Of a DNA stretch of 36,063 nucleotides, positions 1 through 9,556 are shown one piece after another (within the stretch, counting starts at the first letter, position 1; each line of letters begins with the position of its first letter). The stretch spans positions 1-36,063 of the forward strand of contig JANXOJ010000474.1 of assembly GCA_025353625.1 (NCBI GenBank). The letters run 5' to 3'. The notes under the pieces are model-generated. The model was given only the letters and a program-made list of their open reading frames with translations. It ran no database searches and was not told the DNA's origin. This DNA comes from Planctomycetota bacterium. Its GTDB lineage: Bacteria; Planctomycetota; Planctomycetia; Pirellulales; Thermoguttaceae. A program made the position numbers and the translations under genes.

Positions 1-183
1 GGGTGGCTGCGCGAAAATTGGCCAATTGACGGGCCGTACTCTCAACGACTGTCAACCCTAAGCACCTCAGACGCGCGCATGGGAAATTAAGAGTGAATCC
101 TTCACAAGCGCGTCGCGCTAATGTGCCGGCTGCCTTGCTTCTTCCCCGGTTTGGCGCGATAATTTTCCTGGAAAGGATTGGTT

Positions 184-3177
184 ATGGCATGGTTTGGTCG
201 TAAAGAAGCCGCTTCAGCCTCAGAAAACCTCGCGGCGAGCGGGGCCGATGACGAGCTTGACCGCCGAACGATGGAAATCGGTAGCCGGCTGCTTGCCGCT
301 GCACGAAACCATCGCAAGGGTCTCTTTTCGAGCAGCTTTTGGTCCGATCAACTCGTTGCCTGGACGATGAAGGACGCCGGCTTTCGCACGCAGTTGTTCC
401 GCTTCATCGATGTTTTTCCCATGCTTCGCACGCCCGATCAAGTACACGACTATCTGACCGACTATCTCGGACAGCCGGGCGTCACGTTGCCGATGGGCCT
501 CGATGTTGGCCTTAAGGCTGGGCGGCTGGCCAAGAGTGTGGTGGCCAAAACGGTCGCCGATCGCGTGGAATCAATGGCACGCAGCTTTATTGCCGGAAGC
601 GATGCGACGGAGGCCCTGCCGGTGCTGAAAAAACTTTGGCACCAGGGCGTCGCCTTCAGTATTGATCTGCTGGGCGAGGCGTGTGTGAGCGATGCCGAAG
701 CGGACGTATATCAGCAACGCTATCTCGATCTGCTGGATACCCTGCCGGCTGAAGTAAAGCGTTGGCCGGCCAATCCACGATTGGAAAGCGACCACCTTGG
801 CCCCGTGCCGCGAACGAGCATCTCGATCAAGATCAGCGCATTGTGTGCGCGCACGGACGCCATTGATATCTCGGGTTCGCTCAATGCACTAGCGGCCGCG
901 TTGCAACCGATCTTAAAAAAGGCCGCTGCGCTCGACGTGATGGTCTACTTCGATATGGAGTCGTTCGCCGTCAAAGACCTGACGCTGGCCCTGTTCCGGC
1001 GATGTTGCCAGACCATCGACTTTCACGCCGGAATTGCCTTGCAAGCTTACCTTCGCAGTGGGCCGGACGATGCGGCCGCGCTGATTGCGTGGGCTCGCGA
1101 GAGCGGCCGTCAGGTGACGGTGCGACTGATCAAGGGGGCCTACTGGGATTATGAGGTCATTCATGCCGAACGGATGGGTTGGCCCGTGCCGGTTTGGACC
1201 GATAAACGCAGTACCGACGCCTGCTTCGAGTTCATGGCCAAGCGATTTATCGAGGCGGCTCCGCATCGCGCAGGCCAAGGCGGCGTGAAGTTGGCCCTCG
1301 GCTCGCACAACGTCCGCTCGATTGCCTATTGTTTGGCCCTGTTGGAATCGAAGGGTATCTCCGAGTCCGCGATTGAATTTCAAAAACTCTACGGCATGGC
1401 CGATCCGCTTCGCGAGGCCCTCGTCGAACGAGGAGTGCGCGTGCGCGAGTACCTGCCGGTCGGCGAGATGATCCCCGGCATGGCCTATCTCGTTCGCCGC
1501 TTGCTGGAAAATACGTCGAATCAATCGTGGCTCCGCGCTGGATTTGCGACCGATGCCGCCGACGATATCCTTTTAGCGGCACCCCGTCCTTCCCCCGACG
1601 AAACGCCGCAATCGCCGGCGGCTGTTGGCGCGTCGGCTGCGCGCAGGCACCAACTTTCGCCGGCAATCGATGGCTTGGGCGATGGATTACCGATGTTCAA
1701 CGAGCCATTACGGAACTTTGCGATGGAGCCGCAGCGCGAGCAATTTGCTCGCGCCGTCGCGTCAACGACGATCCCCAAGGTTGCAAAAATCGTCGGAATC
1801 GAACCGTGTCGCCAAGCGATTGCCGCGGCGGCGGCCGCTTTTCCCGCTTGGCGCGATGCCGATCCGTTGGAACGTTCCAAAAGCATCGTCCGCGCCGCCG
1901 GGTTGTTGCGATCGCGGCGCGACGAACTCTCCGCTGCGATGATTCGAGAAGCCGGCAAGACCTGGCGCGAGGCCGATGGAGATATCTGCGAAGCAATCGA
2001 TTTCTGCGAATACTACGCACGGGTGGCGGTTGGACTCTTCCAGCCGCAACGACTGGGCCGATTCGTCGGTGAGGTCAATTTTCAATGGTATCAGCCTCGC
2101 GGTGTGGTAGCGGTAATCAGCCCGTGGAATTTTCCCCTGGCCATCTGCGCCGGCATGACGACGGCCGCGCTTGCAACCGGCAATACGGTCGTCGTCAAAC
2201 CATCGTCGCAAACGCGCGGCATTGCCTTGCGTCTTTGTGAGATTCTTTGGCAAGCGGGCGTCCCGAACGATGTCTTGCAGTTCATGCCCGGCAGCGGTCG
2301 GGAGATGGGCGATGTCTTGGTGAGCGATCCGCGAATTGCCGCGATTGCTTTTACAGGCTCGAAGGAAATTGGGCTTCGCATCCTTCGCCTCGCTGCGGAA
2401 GTGCCGCCGCAACAGCAGTCGGTCAAGAAGGTGGTTTGCGAAATGGGCGGTAAGAACGCGATCATCGTCGACGATTCGGCCGACCTCGACGAGGCCGTGC
2501 TGGGGATTCGGCAATCGGCGTTTGGATATAGCGGCCAGAAGTGTTCGGCATGCAGCAGGGTTATTGTGCTGGATGGAATCCACGACCTATTGCTTCGCCG
2601 CCTCGTCGAGTCCACACGGGCGTTGGTGATCGACGATCCGGCTGCCCCCGGCACGGACATCGGCCCGGTGATCGACGAATCGGCGGCCAGAAAAATTCGC
2701 GAATATATCGAGATCGGCAAATCGGAAGGTCGCCTGGAGTTGGCTGGCCAGGTTCCCGTCGGGCTGGCCGAACACGTTGGCAAACCCTATATCGGGCCGC
2801 ATATTTTTTCCGGGATTGAAGTCCAACATCGCTTGGCACGGGAAGAGATTTTTGGCCCCGTGTTGGCCGTACAGCGTGCCAAAAGTTTTGGTGAGGCGGT
2901 CGATCTTGCCAACGCTAGCGAATACAAGCTGACGGGGGGCGTTTTCAGCCGCAGGCCGGCCCACGTCGAGGTGGCCAAGCAGCAATTTCGCGTGGGAAAC
3001 CTCTATTTGAACCGGGGCATCACCGGTGCCGCAGTTGGCCGCCAGCCGTTCGGAGGGTTCGGCATGTCGGGTACTGGTAGTAAGGCCGGGGGAGCCGACT
3101 ATCTGCTACACTTCGTGGAGCCTCGATCCTCGACGGAAAACACCATGCGCCACGGCTTCGCCCCTGGGTTAGAATAG
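184..3177 (+). CDS. putA: Bifunctional proline dehydrogenase / L-glutamate gamma-semialdehyde (P5C) dehydrogenase, PutA type without N-terminal DNA-binding domain
   Basis: N-terminal PRODH barrel motifs (VRLIKGAYWDYE, ALGSHNVRSI) followed by an ALDH domain (ISPWNFPLAICAGMTTAALATGNTVVVKPSSQT, FTGSKEIG, CEMGGKNAIIVDD, GYSGQKCSACSR). ORF track starts at TTG 178; ATG at 184 preferred. Confidence 0.95.
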   Translation: MAWFGRKEAASASENLAASGADDELDRRTMEIGSRLLAAARNHRKGLFSSSFWSDQLVAWTMKDAGFRTQLFRFIDVFPMLRTPDQVHDYLTDYLGQPGVTLPMGLDVGLKAGRLAKSVVAKTVADRVESMARSFIAGSDATEALPVLKKLWHQGVAFSIDLLGEACVSDAEADVYQQRYLDLLDTLPAEVKRWPANPRLESDHLGPVPRTSISIKISALCARTDAIDISGSLNALAAALQPILKKAAALDVMVYFDMESFAVKDLTLALFRRCCQTIDFHAGIALQAYLRSGPDDAAALIAWARESGRQVTVRLIKGAYWDYEVIHAERMGWPVPVWTDKRSTDACFEFMAKRFIEAAPHRAGQGGVKLALGSHNVRSIAYCLALLESKGISESAIEFQKLYGMADPLREALVERGVRVREYLPVGEMIPGMAYLVRRLLENTSNQSWLRAGFATDAADDILLAAPRPSPDETPQSPAAVGASAARRHQLSPAIDGLGDGLPMFNEPLRNFAMEPQREQFARAVASTTIPKVAKIVGIEPCRQAIAAAAAAFPAWRDADPLERSKSIVRAAGLLRSRRDELSAAMIREAGKTWREADGDICEAIDFCEYYARVAVGLFQPQRLGRFVGEVNFQWYQPRGVVAVISPWNFPLAICAGMTTAALATGNTVVVKPSSQTRGIALRLCEILWQAGVPNDVLQFMPGSGREMGDVLVSDPRIAAIAFTGSKEIGLRILRLAAEVPPQQQSVKKVVCEMGGKNAIIVDDSADLDEAVLGIRQSAFGYSGQKCSACSRVIVLDGIHDLLLRRLVESTRALVIDDPAAPGTDIGPVIDESAARKIREYIEIGKSEGRLELAGQVPVGLAEHVGKPYIGPHIFSGIEVQHRLAREEIFGPVLAVQRAKSFGEAVDLANASEYKLTGGVFSRRPAHVEVAKQQFRVGNLYLNRGITGAAVGRQPFGGFGMSGTGSKAGGADYLLHFVEPRSSTENTMRHGFAPGLE

Positions 3178-3188
3178 AAAAGCTTGCC

Positions 3189-3232
3189 AAATCCTCACAT
3201 TGACATAACATTCCGCTAACACTTTCGGTGTA
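3189..3232 (+). promoter_or_regulatory. Candidate PHO box array (PhoB operator) upstream of phoB
   Basis: Contiguous 11-mers AAATCCTCACA (3189-3199), TTGACATAACA (3200-3210), TTCCGCTAACA (3211-3221), then CTTTCGGTGTA (3222-3232); same period and ACA endings as the array upstream of pstS. Confidence 0.65.
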
Positions 3233-3298
3233 AGCTCGTTACCTATGCTTACAGAATCAATACCGAATCACCGGCACAATGAATGCGGAATCTCAACG

Positions 3299-4003
3299 AT
3301 GAAAAAGTCCGTCTTGATCGTGGAGGACGAGGAAGACATTCGTGAGTTGGTTAGCTATCACCTGCTCAAAGAAGGTTACCAGGTATCGAGCGTCGCCTCG
3401 GGCGAAGAGGCGATTAAGGTTGCCGAACAACAGATGCCCGATCTGATTCTTCTCGACGTAATGCTGCCCGGCATGGACGGCATGACCGTTTGCCAGCGGC
3501 TTCGTGCGGCACCCAAGACGGCAGATGTGGCGATCGTGATGTTGACGGCCAAGAGCGAAGAAGCCGACATCATCCGGGGCCTAAATCTAGGTGCCACCGA
3601 TTATGTAACGAAGCCGTTCAGCCCACGCGTACTACTTGCCCGCGTCCGCGCCGTATTGCGGCGCCAAACTACGGTTGCCCCCGAGCAGGAAACCGACCTC
3701 GAAGATCGCGACGAAGTCATTGAGATTCACGACTTAGTCATACATCCTGGGCGGCATGAGGTGCGCATCAAAGACAGTCCAGTGACGTTGAGTTCCACGG
3801 AGTTCCGCGTCTTGTACTTTCTCGCCGCGCGGCCGGGATGGGTTTTTAGTCGGCAGCAGATTCTCGACGGCGTACACGGCGACAACTACGCCATCACGGA
3901 TCGCGCGGTGGACGTGCAGATCGTCGGCCTGAGAAAAAAGCTGGGCGATTCCGGCAAGTTCATCGAGACGGTTCGGGGTGTCGGCTATCGATTTAAGGAA
4001 TAA
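3299..4003 (+). CDS. phoB: Phosphate regulon response regulator, OmpR/PhoB family
   Basis: Receiver domain (VEDEEDIRELV, DLILLDVMLPGMDG, VMLTAKSEE, GATDYVTKPFSPRVLLARV) plus winged-helix DNA-binding domain; followed directly by a PhoR-like kinase and pst genes. ATG at 3299 (MKKSVLIVEDEED) preferred over 3245. Confidence 0.92.
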   Translation: MKKSVLIVEDEEDIRELVSYHLLKEGYQVSSVASGEEAIKVAEQQMPDLILLDVMLPGMDGMTVCQRLRAAPKTADVAIVMLTAKSEEADIIRGLNLGATDYVTKPFSPRVLLARVRAVLRRQTTVAPEQETDLEDRDEVIEIHDLVIHPGRHEVRIKDSPVTLSSTEFRVLYFLAARPGWVFSRQQILDGVHGDNYAITDRAVDVQIVGLRKKLGDSGKFIETVRGVGYRFKE

Positions 4004-4006
4004 GCG

Positions 4007-5935
4007 ATGCGCCGCAGTCGCCTAATTTGGCAAGTTCTTTTTGCTGCGGCATCGATCGCTACGGCGGTCGCCGCGTTATTGGGAATCCATGCCGCGCGGC
4101 GTGCGGCTTCCTTCTGTGAAAGTGCGATCTGGAACAAACTCGAAGTGGCCGCCTCAGCCTGCAATGCAAGGCTTGCCGCCTCCATTTCTCCCGGCGCTTA
4201 CTTGGGAGAGGGGCAGGCTGCGAGGGCGAATTCCACGAAATTACGCGATGTCTGCCGCGAGTTGAGCGATCAACTCGACATTCGACTCACGATCATCTTG
4301 CCGTCGGGCAAAGTCGTCGCCGACAGTTCCGAAGATGCGGCCACGATGGACAATCATCGCGAGCGTCCGGAAATCGTTGCGGCACTATCGGGTTCCGCCG
4401 GGCATTCGATCCGCATGAGTACCACGCGGCGAGAATTATTCATGTATCTTGCCGTCCCCGTGTGGCAGGGCAAAGAGGTAGCCGCCGTGGTTCGGACCTC
4501 GGTTCCCTCGGTGACGTTTAGCCGCGTCGTTACCCCGATTTACGTTGAAATCGCCTTAACGGGCATACTTTTCGCGACCCTCGCCATCGGCGGAACCTTT
4601 CTGGTTGTACGGCGGTTGGCCCGTTCGATCGACGATGTGCGGCACGGCGTCGAACACTTTGCACAGGGTGATTGGAAATACCGTTTGCCCGACTTTCGAT
4701 CGGAGGAATTCGGCATGTTGGCAGATTCTCTCAACGCAATGGCGACACATCTCGATGAACGGATTCAGAAAATTCTTCATCAGCAGAGCGAACACCAAGC
4801 CATGTTGTCGAGCATGGAAGAAGGCGTCATGGCCGTCGATCGCTCCGGCACGGTCCTGAGCATCAACGAGCCGTGTGCCGCGCTGTTGGGTGTCGAAGTC
4901 GAAAAACTTCGCGGCCGTAGCATCTATGAGACGTTGCGCAAGCCCGACCTATTGAAATTCATCGAACGGTCGCTGGAGAGCACGCGGTCGTTGGACGGCG
5001 ATTTGCGTTTTTACAGTCCGGAAGAACGTTGGCTCCTCGCCCACGGCACGCCCTTGCACGACGCCCGCAACCAGCGGATTGGAGTGCTCGTCGTGCTGCA
5101 CGACGTCACGCGCTTGCGGCACTTGGAAAACGTCCGCCGCGACTTTGTCGCCAACGTGTCGCACGAGCTTCGCACGCCAATCACTTCCATCAAGGGCTTC
5201 GTCGAAACGCTCATCGACGACGGCTTCGACGATCGGGCCAACGCCACGCGGTTCCTGGGCATCGTACTGCGGCAGGTCAACCGCTTGGACGCCATCATCA
5301 ACGATCTTTTGTTGCTCTCCCGCGTCGAGCGCGGCAACGACGACCAACGCATCGAAACCGATGCGGAGCCGATTGTCGACATCCTCCGCGTGGCGATGGA
5401 GACGTGCGAAAAGAAGGCGCACGATAAGTCCGTCGAAGTTGTCGTTGACTGCCAGACGGACCTAGTCGCCAAGATCAACGCCCCGCTGCTAGAACAGGCG
5501 GTGATCAATCTTATCGACAATGCGATCAAGTATAGCGAAGCGGGCAGCAGTGTAAGGGTCGAAGCGTTTCGCGACGATAACAGCGCGGTGATACGCGTGC
5601 TCGACAATGGCTGCGGGATTGCGGCCAATCACGTTCCGCGACTTTTCGAGCGGTTCTATCGCGTCGATAAGGCGCGCAGCCGGGAACTGGGCGGCACCGG
5701 CCTGGGGCTGGCCATCGTCAAACACATTATGACGGCCCACCAGGGAACGGTGCATGTGGAAAGTGTTGTCGGGCGAGGGAGCATCTTCTCGCTCCGACTG
5801 CCTTTGACCCCCCAGGCCACCAAAGACCAGGCCACCAAAGACCAGGCCCCCAATGCCCCGGCATTTGATCGTCTGGCAGTTGGCGGCGCGGCGGTTGGCG
5901 GCGCGGAGAATACTGTAATGCACTTGCAGGGTTGA
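4007..5935 (+). CDS. phoR: Phosphate regulon sensor histidine kinase, PhoR-like (TM, HAMP, PAS, HisKA, HATPase)
   Basis: HAMP-like segment, PAS region (MLSSMEEGVMAVDRSGTVLSIN), H-box VSHELRTPITSIKGFVETL, N/G boxes (INLIDNAIKYS, DNGCGIAANHVPRLFERFYRVDKARSRELGGTGLGLAIVKHI). Confidence 0.92.
   Translation: MRRSRLIWQVLFAAASIATAVAALLGIHAARRAASFCESAIWNKLEVAASACNARLAASISPGAYLGEGQAARANSTKLRDVCRELSDQLDIRLTIILPSGKVVADSSEDAATMDNHRERPEIVAALSGSAGHSIRMSTTRRELFMYLAVPVWQGKEVAAVVRTSVPSVTFSRVVTPIYVEIALTGILFATLAIGGTFLVVRRLARSIDDVRHGVEHFAQGDWKYRLPDFRSEEFGMLADSLNAMATHLDERIQKILHQQSEHQAMLSSMEEGVMAVDRSGTVLSINEPCAALLGVEVEKLRGRSIYETLRKPDLLKFIERSLESTRSLDGDLRFYSPEERWLLAHGTPLHDARNQRIGVLVVLHDVTRLRHLENVRRDFVANVSHELRTPITSIKGFVETLIDDGFDDRANATRFLGIVLRQVNRLDAIINDLLLLSRVERGNDDQRIETDAEPIVDILRVAMETCEKKAHDKSVEVVVDCQTDLVAKINAPLLEQAVINLIDNAIKYSEAGSSVRVEAFRDDNSAVIRVLDNGCGIAANHVPRLFERFYRVDKARSRELGGTGLGLAIVKHIMTAHQGTVHVESVVGRGSIFSLRLPLTPQATKDQATKDQAPNAPAFDRLAVGGAAVGGAENTVMHLQG
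5813..5905 (+). repeat. Short tandem duplications in the PhoR C-terminal tail
   Basis: CAGGCCACCAAAGAC twice in tandem (5813-5827, 5828-5842) followed by CAGGCC; then GTTGGCGGCGCG at 5879-5890 and 5894-5905, both with 15-bp period; encodes QATKDQATKDQA and VGGAAVGGA. Confidence 0.8.
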
Positions 5936-6006
5936 GAAGCTATGCAAAAAGCTGCAACAGCTCCTGGATCGCTCCCATGTTAAGTAATTTTATGGTGATT
6001 ATAACG

Positions 6007-6039
6007 CGAATTTAACAATATACTCACACTTCGCTAACA
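6007..6039 (+). promoter_or_regulatory. Candidate PHO box array upstream of pstS
   Basis: Three contiguous 11-mers CGAATTTAACA (6007-6017), ATATACTCACA (6018-6028), CTTCGCTAACA (6029-6039); matches the array upstream of phoB. Confidence 0.7.
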
Positions 6040-6231
6040 TTCTCCAGCTAGCATTTATGCGTTTAGCTGTGAGATGGGTCTCACGGTGCAAATCCGGGTG
6101 GGCACTAAAAGGCGTTGATTGTGCAACATCAAACATCATTACCGCCTATTATGGGGGGTATGAATTTGCTGTGGCTCACTTTGTGCGACCGATCCGGGCT
6201 GTGTGAAAAAAGATGTTCTAAGGAGATTTGA

Positions 6232-7209
6232 ATGCATTGCTTTCCTTTCAAGCGGCTCGGAACTTGGGCCGTGATTTCCTGTGCGGCCGCATTTGTTACA
6301 ATAATGTCGCCGGCTAAGGCCGATGGGCCAGCCGAATATCAAAAGGCCGGGGATGTTTCCGGCACCATGACTAGCATCGGTTCCGACACGCTGCTGAACC
6401 TGATGAATTTCTGGGCCGACGAATTCAAGAAAATGTACCCCAACGTGACGTTCCAGATCGAGGGCAAGGGTTCGGCGACGGCCCCCCCGGCCCTGATCGA
6501 AGGCAAAGCACTGTTAGCTCCCATGTCGCGAACGATGAAGCCGGAGGAAGAAGACAAGTTCGAGGCCAAATATGGCTTTAAGCCGACTCGTTTCGACGTC
6601 GCATTGGATTGCTTGGCAGTCTACGTACACAAAGACAATCCAGTAAAGGGGTTCACGCTTTCCCAGTTGGACTGCATTTTCTCGAAGACTCGCAAGAGCG
6701 GATTTTCGGAAGTCACGACGTGGGGTCAGGCCGACCTCAAAGATGCCGGCTGGGCCGATCTGCCGCTAAGCATCTACGGACGCAACTCGGAAAGCGGCAC
6801 GTATGCCTTCTTCAAGGAGCACGTCCTTCTGAAGGGCGATTTCAAGGATACCGTTAAACAGCAGCCCGGTTCCGCCGGCGTGATTGACGCAGTTGCCAAG
6901 GATCGCCAGGGCATCGGCTATTCGGGCATTGGCTACAAGACTTCGGAGGTCCGCGCCGTCCCGCTTGCGAAGACGGAGAACGACAAGCTCGTCGAGCCGA
7001 CGTTTGAAAACGCGATCAATAAGACCTATCCGCTGGGACGCACGCTGTACATTTACGTCTCGAAGAAGCCGAGCGAGCCGCTCCCGCCGGGCGTTAAGGA
7101 ATTCTTAAAGTACGTCCTTTCAAAGCAAGGCCAGACAATTGTCGTGAAGGACGGATACGGCCAACTACCGGATAAAATGATCGATAAGAACATCAAGCTG
7201 CTCGATTGA
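6232..7209 (+). CDS. pstS: Phosphate ABC transporter substrate-binding protein PstS
   Basis: Signal peptide; TSIGSDTLLNLMNFWADEFKKMYPNVTFQIEGKGSATAPPALIEG, GRNSESGTYAFFKEHVL, GIGYSGIGYKT; first gene of the pst cluster. Confidence 0.95.
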   Translation: MHCFPFKRLGTWAVISCAAAFVTIMSPAKADGPAEYQKAGDVSGTMTSIGSDTLLNLMNFWADEFKKMYPNVTFQIEGKGSATAPPALIEGKALLAPMSRTMKPEEEDKFEAKYGFKPTRFDVALDCLAVYVHKDNPVKGFTLSQLDCIFSKTRKSGFSEVTTWGQADLKDAGWADLPLSIYGRNSESGTYAFFKEHVLLKGDFKDTVKQQPGSAGVIDAVAKDRQGIGYSGIGYKTSEVRAVPLAKTENDKLVEPTFENAINKTYPLGRTLYIYVSKKPSEPLPPGVKEFLKYVLSKQGQTIVVKDGYGQLPDKMIDKNIKLLD

Positions 7210-7212
7210 TGC

Positions 7213-9549
7213 ATGGTGACGTTCAGCCAAGCAACGCTTACGAAAGTCAAACGCCACGATCGCATGGCCCGCTGGGTGGTTACACTCGGCGGCGTCGTGG
7301 TGATCGTGTGCGTGCTTGGCATTTTGCTCATGATTCTGGGGACGACGTTGCCGTTGTTCCTTCCGGCGCGGGCTCGGCTTCTGGCACATGTAAATCTGCC
7401 GCCAACGGTCAAGGCCGACGCCGTACTGGCGATCGGAATTGACGTTGCCTCCGATTATAGCCGACAGACTGCTCACATCCTCGATGCGTCGGGCACGTTT
7501 CACTTTGTCGATCTTTTTAGCGGCGAAGTGATTCAGGACGCCAAAACGCGGCCGTCGTCGGGAACCGTTCCAACGGCAACGCCAAAAGTTTCCGAACCGA
7601 GCAGTCAGCCCACCGTACTTGCGGCCGTGCGGAGCAGCCCGGCGGCGTACACGTTGCGATGGTCGGATGGAAGTATCTCATTGGCCGAAGTGGTTCTGCC
7701 ATCCTTATCGGATAAGGCAAGCGAACGGCCAAAATTCCTGCTGAAAAATCGAGCTAACGTGCCGCCCGATAAGTTCGGCGTTCCGCGCGAGGCCATCCTG
7801 TATGCCACGGGCGACAAGTCGAGCGTTTGCGCTGCGGTCTATTCGCACGACCGCATCGTCATCACCCGGCAGAGCGCGACCGAAGACCTTTCCGGTGACG
7901 AGACCACGAACGCGGCGCGGATTGTGATTGCCGATACCTTACCCGGCCCCCTGACGGCAATCGCCTTGGATCGTAGCGGCACGATGCTCTACGCGGGAAC
8001 GGCAAACGGCTCTCTGCTTTGGTGGCGGCTCGGCGAAGATCGGGTTCTCGACCACGACATCCTGCCGGCATTTCTCGACAAGCGGGCCGTGACATCCTTG
8101 AGCCTCATGCTAGGCGACGTTACGCTTGTGGTAGGTGACGCCTCGGGCGAGGTCAGCAATTGGTTTTTTGTCGTTCCTGAATCCGAAAGGAAAAGCAGTG
8201 CCGCCGAACGTCGAACGGCTAGTTCAAAAAAGGAGCTTAAGAAACTTGCCCTCATCCGCACTTTGGCCCCGCACGTTGCGGCCATCCGCGAGATTGTCGC
8301 TTCGCCGCGAAATCGGGAGCTATTGATCCGCGACGAATCCGGCGCGGCAACCGTGGACGTCACGACGAGCGAACGCCGTCTGGCCAAGTTCGACCACGTT
8401 GACCGGCTGGCCTTTTCTTCGCGCGGCGACACGATCATTGGCCTAACGGGCGATGAGATTAAGGCGTGGCACATCGAAGGAAGCTTCTTCGGCCACGAGT
8501 CGTCGCTGCATCCTGAAGTCAGTTGGAAAACGCTCCTTGCCCCGGTTTGGTACGAAGGACTTAGCGAACCGGAATTTGCTTGGCAGACAACCGGCGGCGA
8601 CGACTACGAGCCTAAGTTGAGCCTGATTCCGATGATTTTCGGCACGTTCAAAGGAACCTTTTATGCGATGCTACTGGCTGGGCCGCTGGCACTGTCCGCC
8701 GCCGCGTACGTTAGTCACTTCACGACTCCCCAGTTTCGCGCATGGATCAAGCCGGCGATTGAGATGATGGCCGCCCTGCCGTCCGTTGTATTGGGGTTTC
8801 TCGTGGGCGTTTGGCTGGCACCGGTAATCCGCAGCGGCCTCGTCACCCTGTTGCTCGCGCTCGTCAGCGTGCCGGTCGTATTCATTATATTTCTGCTGAT
8901 ATGGGAGCAAGTTCGCAAGCGACCGGCGGCAGAGCGTCAAGCCCGCAGCCGCGAGTTTTTGCTTGCCGCTTTGTTGCTCATCGTGGGGGTTGTCGTTGCG
9001 TCGTGGTTTTCGTCGCCGTTGGAGCAGCGATATTTCGGCGGCAATGTCACCACATGGATGTCCAAACATCTGGGCGTGATCTACGATCAACGCAACAGCA
9101 TCTTGATCGCCTTTGGCGTCGGCTTCACGGTCATTCCGATGATCTTTACGCTTGCCGAAGACGCACTTTCGAGCGTGCCGCACGGCATGACGGCTGCCTC
9201 GATGGCGCTGGGGGCCAGCCGCTGGCAGACCCTATGGCACGTCGTCTTGCCTTCGGCCAGCCCAGGCATCTTCGCCGCGATCATGATCGGCTTCGGTCGG
9301 GCCGTTGGCGAAACAATGATTTTCCTGATGGCCACCGGCAGCACGCCGAATATGGACCTGAGCCCCTTCAACGGCATGTTGACGCTTTCAGCGAATATTG
9401 CCCAGGAGATTCCCGGTGCGCCGGCCGGGGGCACGCTCTATCGAATGCTATTCCTCTGTGCCGTGATCCTTTTCGTATTGACGTTCATTTTGAATACGAT
9501 TGCGGAGGTTGTCCGTCAGCGGCTAAGAAAGAAATACGGCCAGTTTTAA
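7213..9549 (+). CDS. pstC: Phosphate ABC transporter permease PstC with a large N-terminal extracytoplasmic insertion
   Basis: 778 aa; C-terminal permease region (GTFKGTFYAMLLAGPLALSAAAYVSHF, IEMMAALPSVVLGFLVG, ASMALGASRWQTLWHVVLPSASPGIFAAIMIGFGRAVGETM); about 450 aa after TM1 looks beta-rich and soluble. Confidence 0.93.
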   Translation: MVTFSQATLTKVKRHDRMARWVVTLGGVVVIVCVLGILLMILGTTLPLFLPARARLLAHVNLPPTVKADAVLAIGIDVASDYSRQTAHILDASGTFHFVDLFSGEVIQDAKTRPSSGTVPTATPKVSEPSSQPTVLAAVRSSPAAYTLRWSDGSISLAEVVLPSLSDKASERPKFLLKNRANVPPDKFGVPREAILYATGDKSSVCAAVYSHDRIVITRQSATEDLSGDETTNAARIVIADTLPGPLTAIALDRSGTMLYAGTANGSLLWWRLGEDRVLDHDILPAFLDKRAVTSLSLMLGDVTLVVGDASGEVSNWFFVVPESERKSSAAERRTASSKKELKKLALIRTLAPHVAAIREIVASPRNRELLIRDESGAATVDVTTSERRLAKFDHVDRLAFSSRGDTIIGLTGDEIKAWHIEGSFFGHESSLHPEVSWKTLLAPVWYEGLSEPEFAWQTTGGDDYEPKLSLIPMIFGTFKGTFYAMLLAGPLALSAAAYVSHFTTPQFRAWIKPAIEMMAALPSVVLGFLVGVWLAPVIRSGLVTLLLALVSVPVVFIIFLLIWEQVRKRPAAERQARSREFLLAALLLIVGVVVASWFSSPLEQRYFGGNVTTWMSKHLGVIYDQRNSILIAFGVGFTVIPMIFTLAEDALSSVPHGMTAASMALGASRWQTLWHVVLPSASPGIFAAIMIGFGRAVGETMIFLMATGSTPNMDLSPFNGMLTLSANIAQEIPGAPAGGTLYRMLFLCAVILFVLTFILNTIAEVVRQRLRKKYGQF

Positions 9550-9556
9550 GAATTTG

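Noticed and set aside
1762-2583. 273-aa and other antisense ORFs under putA
   Set aside because: Opposite the conserved ALDH domain; typical of GC-rich coding DNA.
3245-3298. Extended start of phoB at 3245
   Set aside because: The extra 18 residues are not receiver-domain sequence and the start would lie at or near the transcription start predicted from the PHO box.
6061-6120. Possible cobalamin-type riboswitch in the pstS leader
   Set aside because: GGTGCAAATCCGGGTGGGCAC superficially recalls riboswitch text, but no complete conserved core could be identified and the gene context is phosphate.
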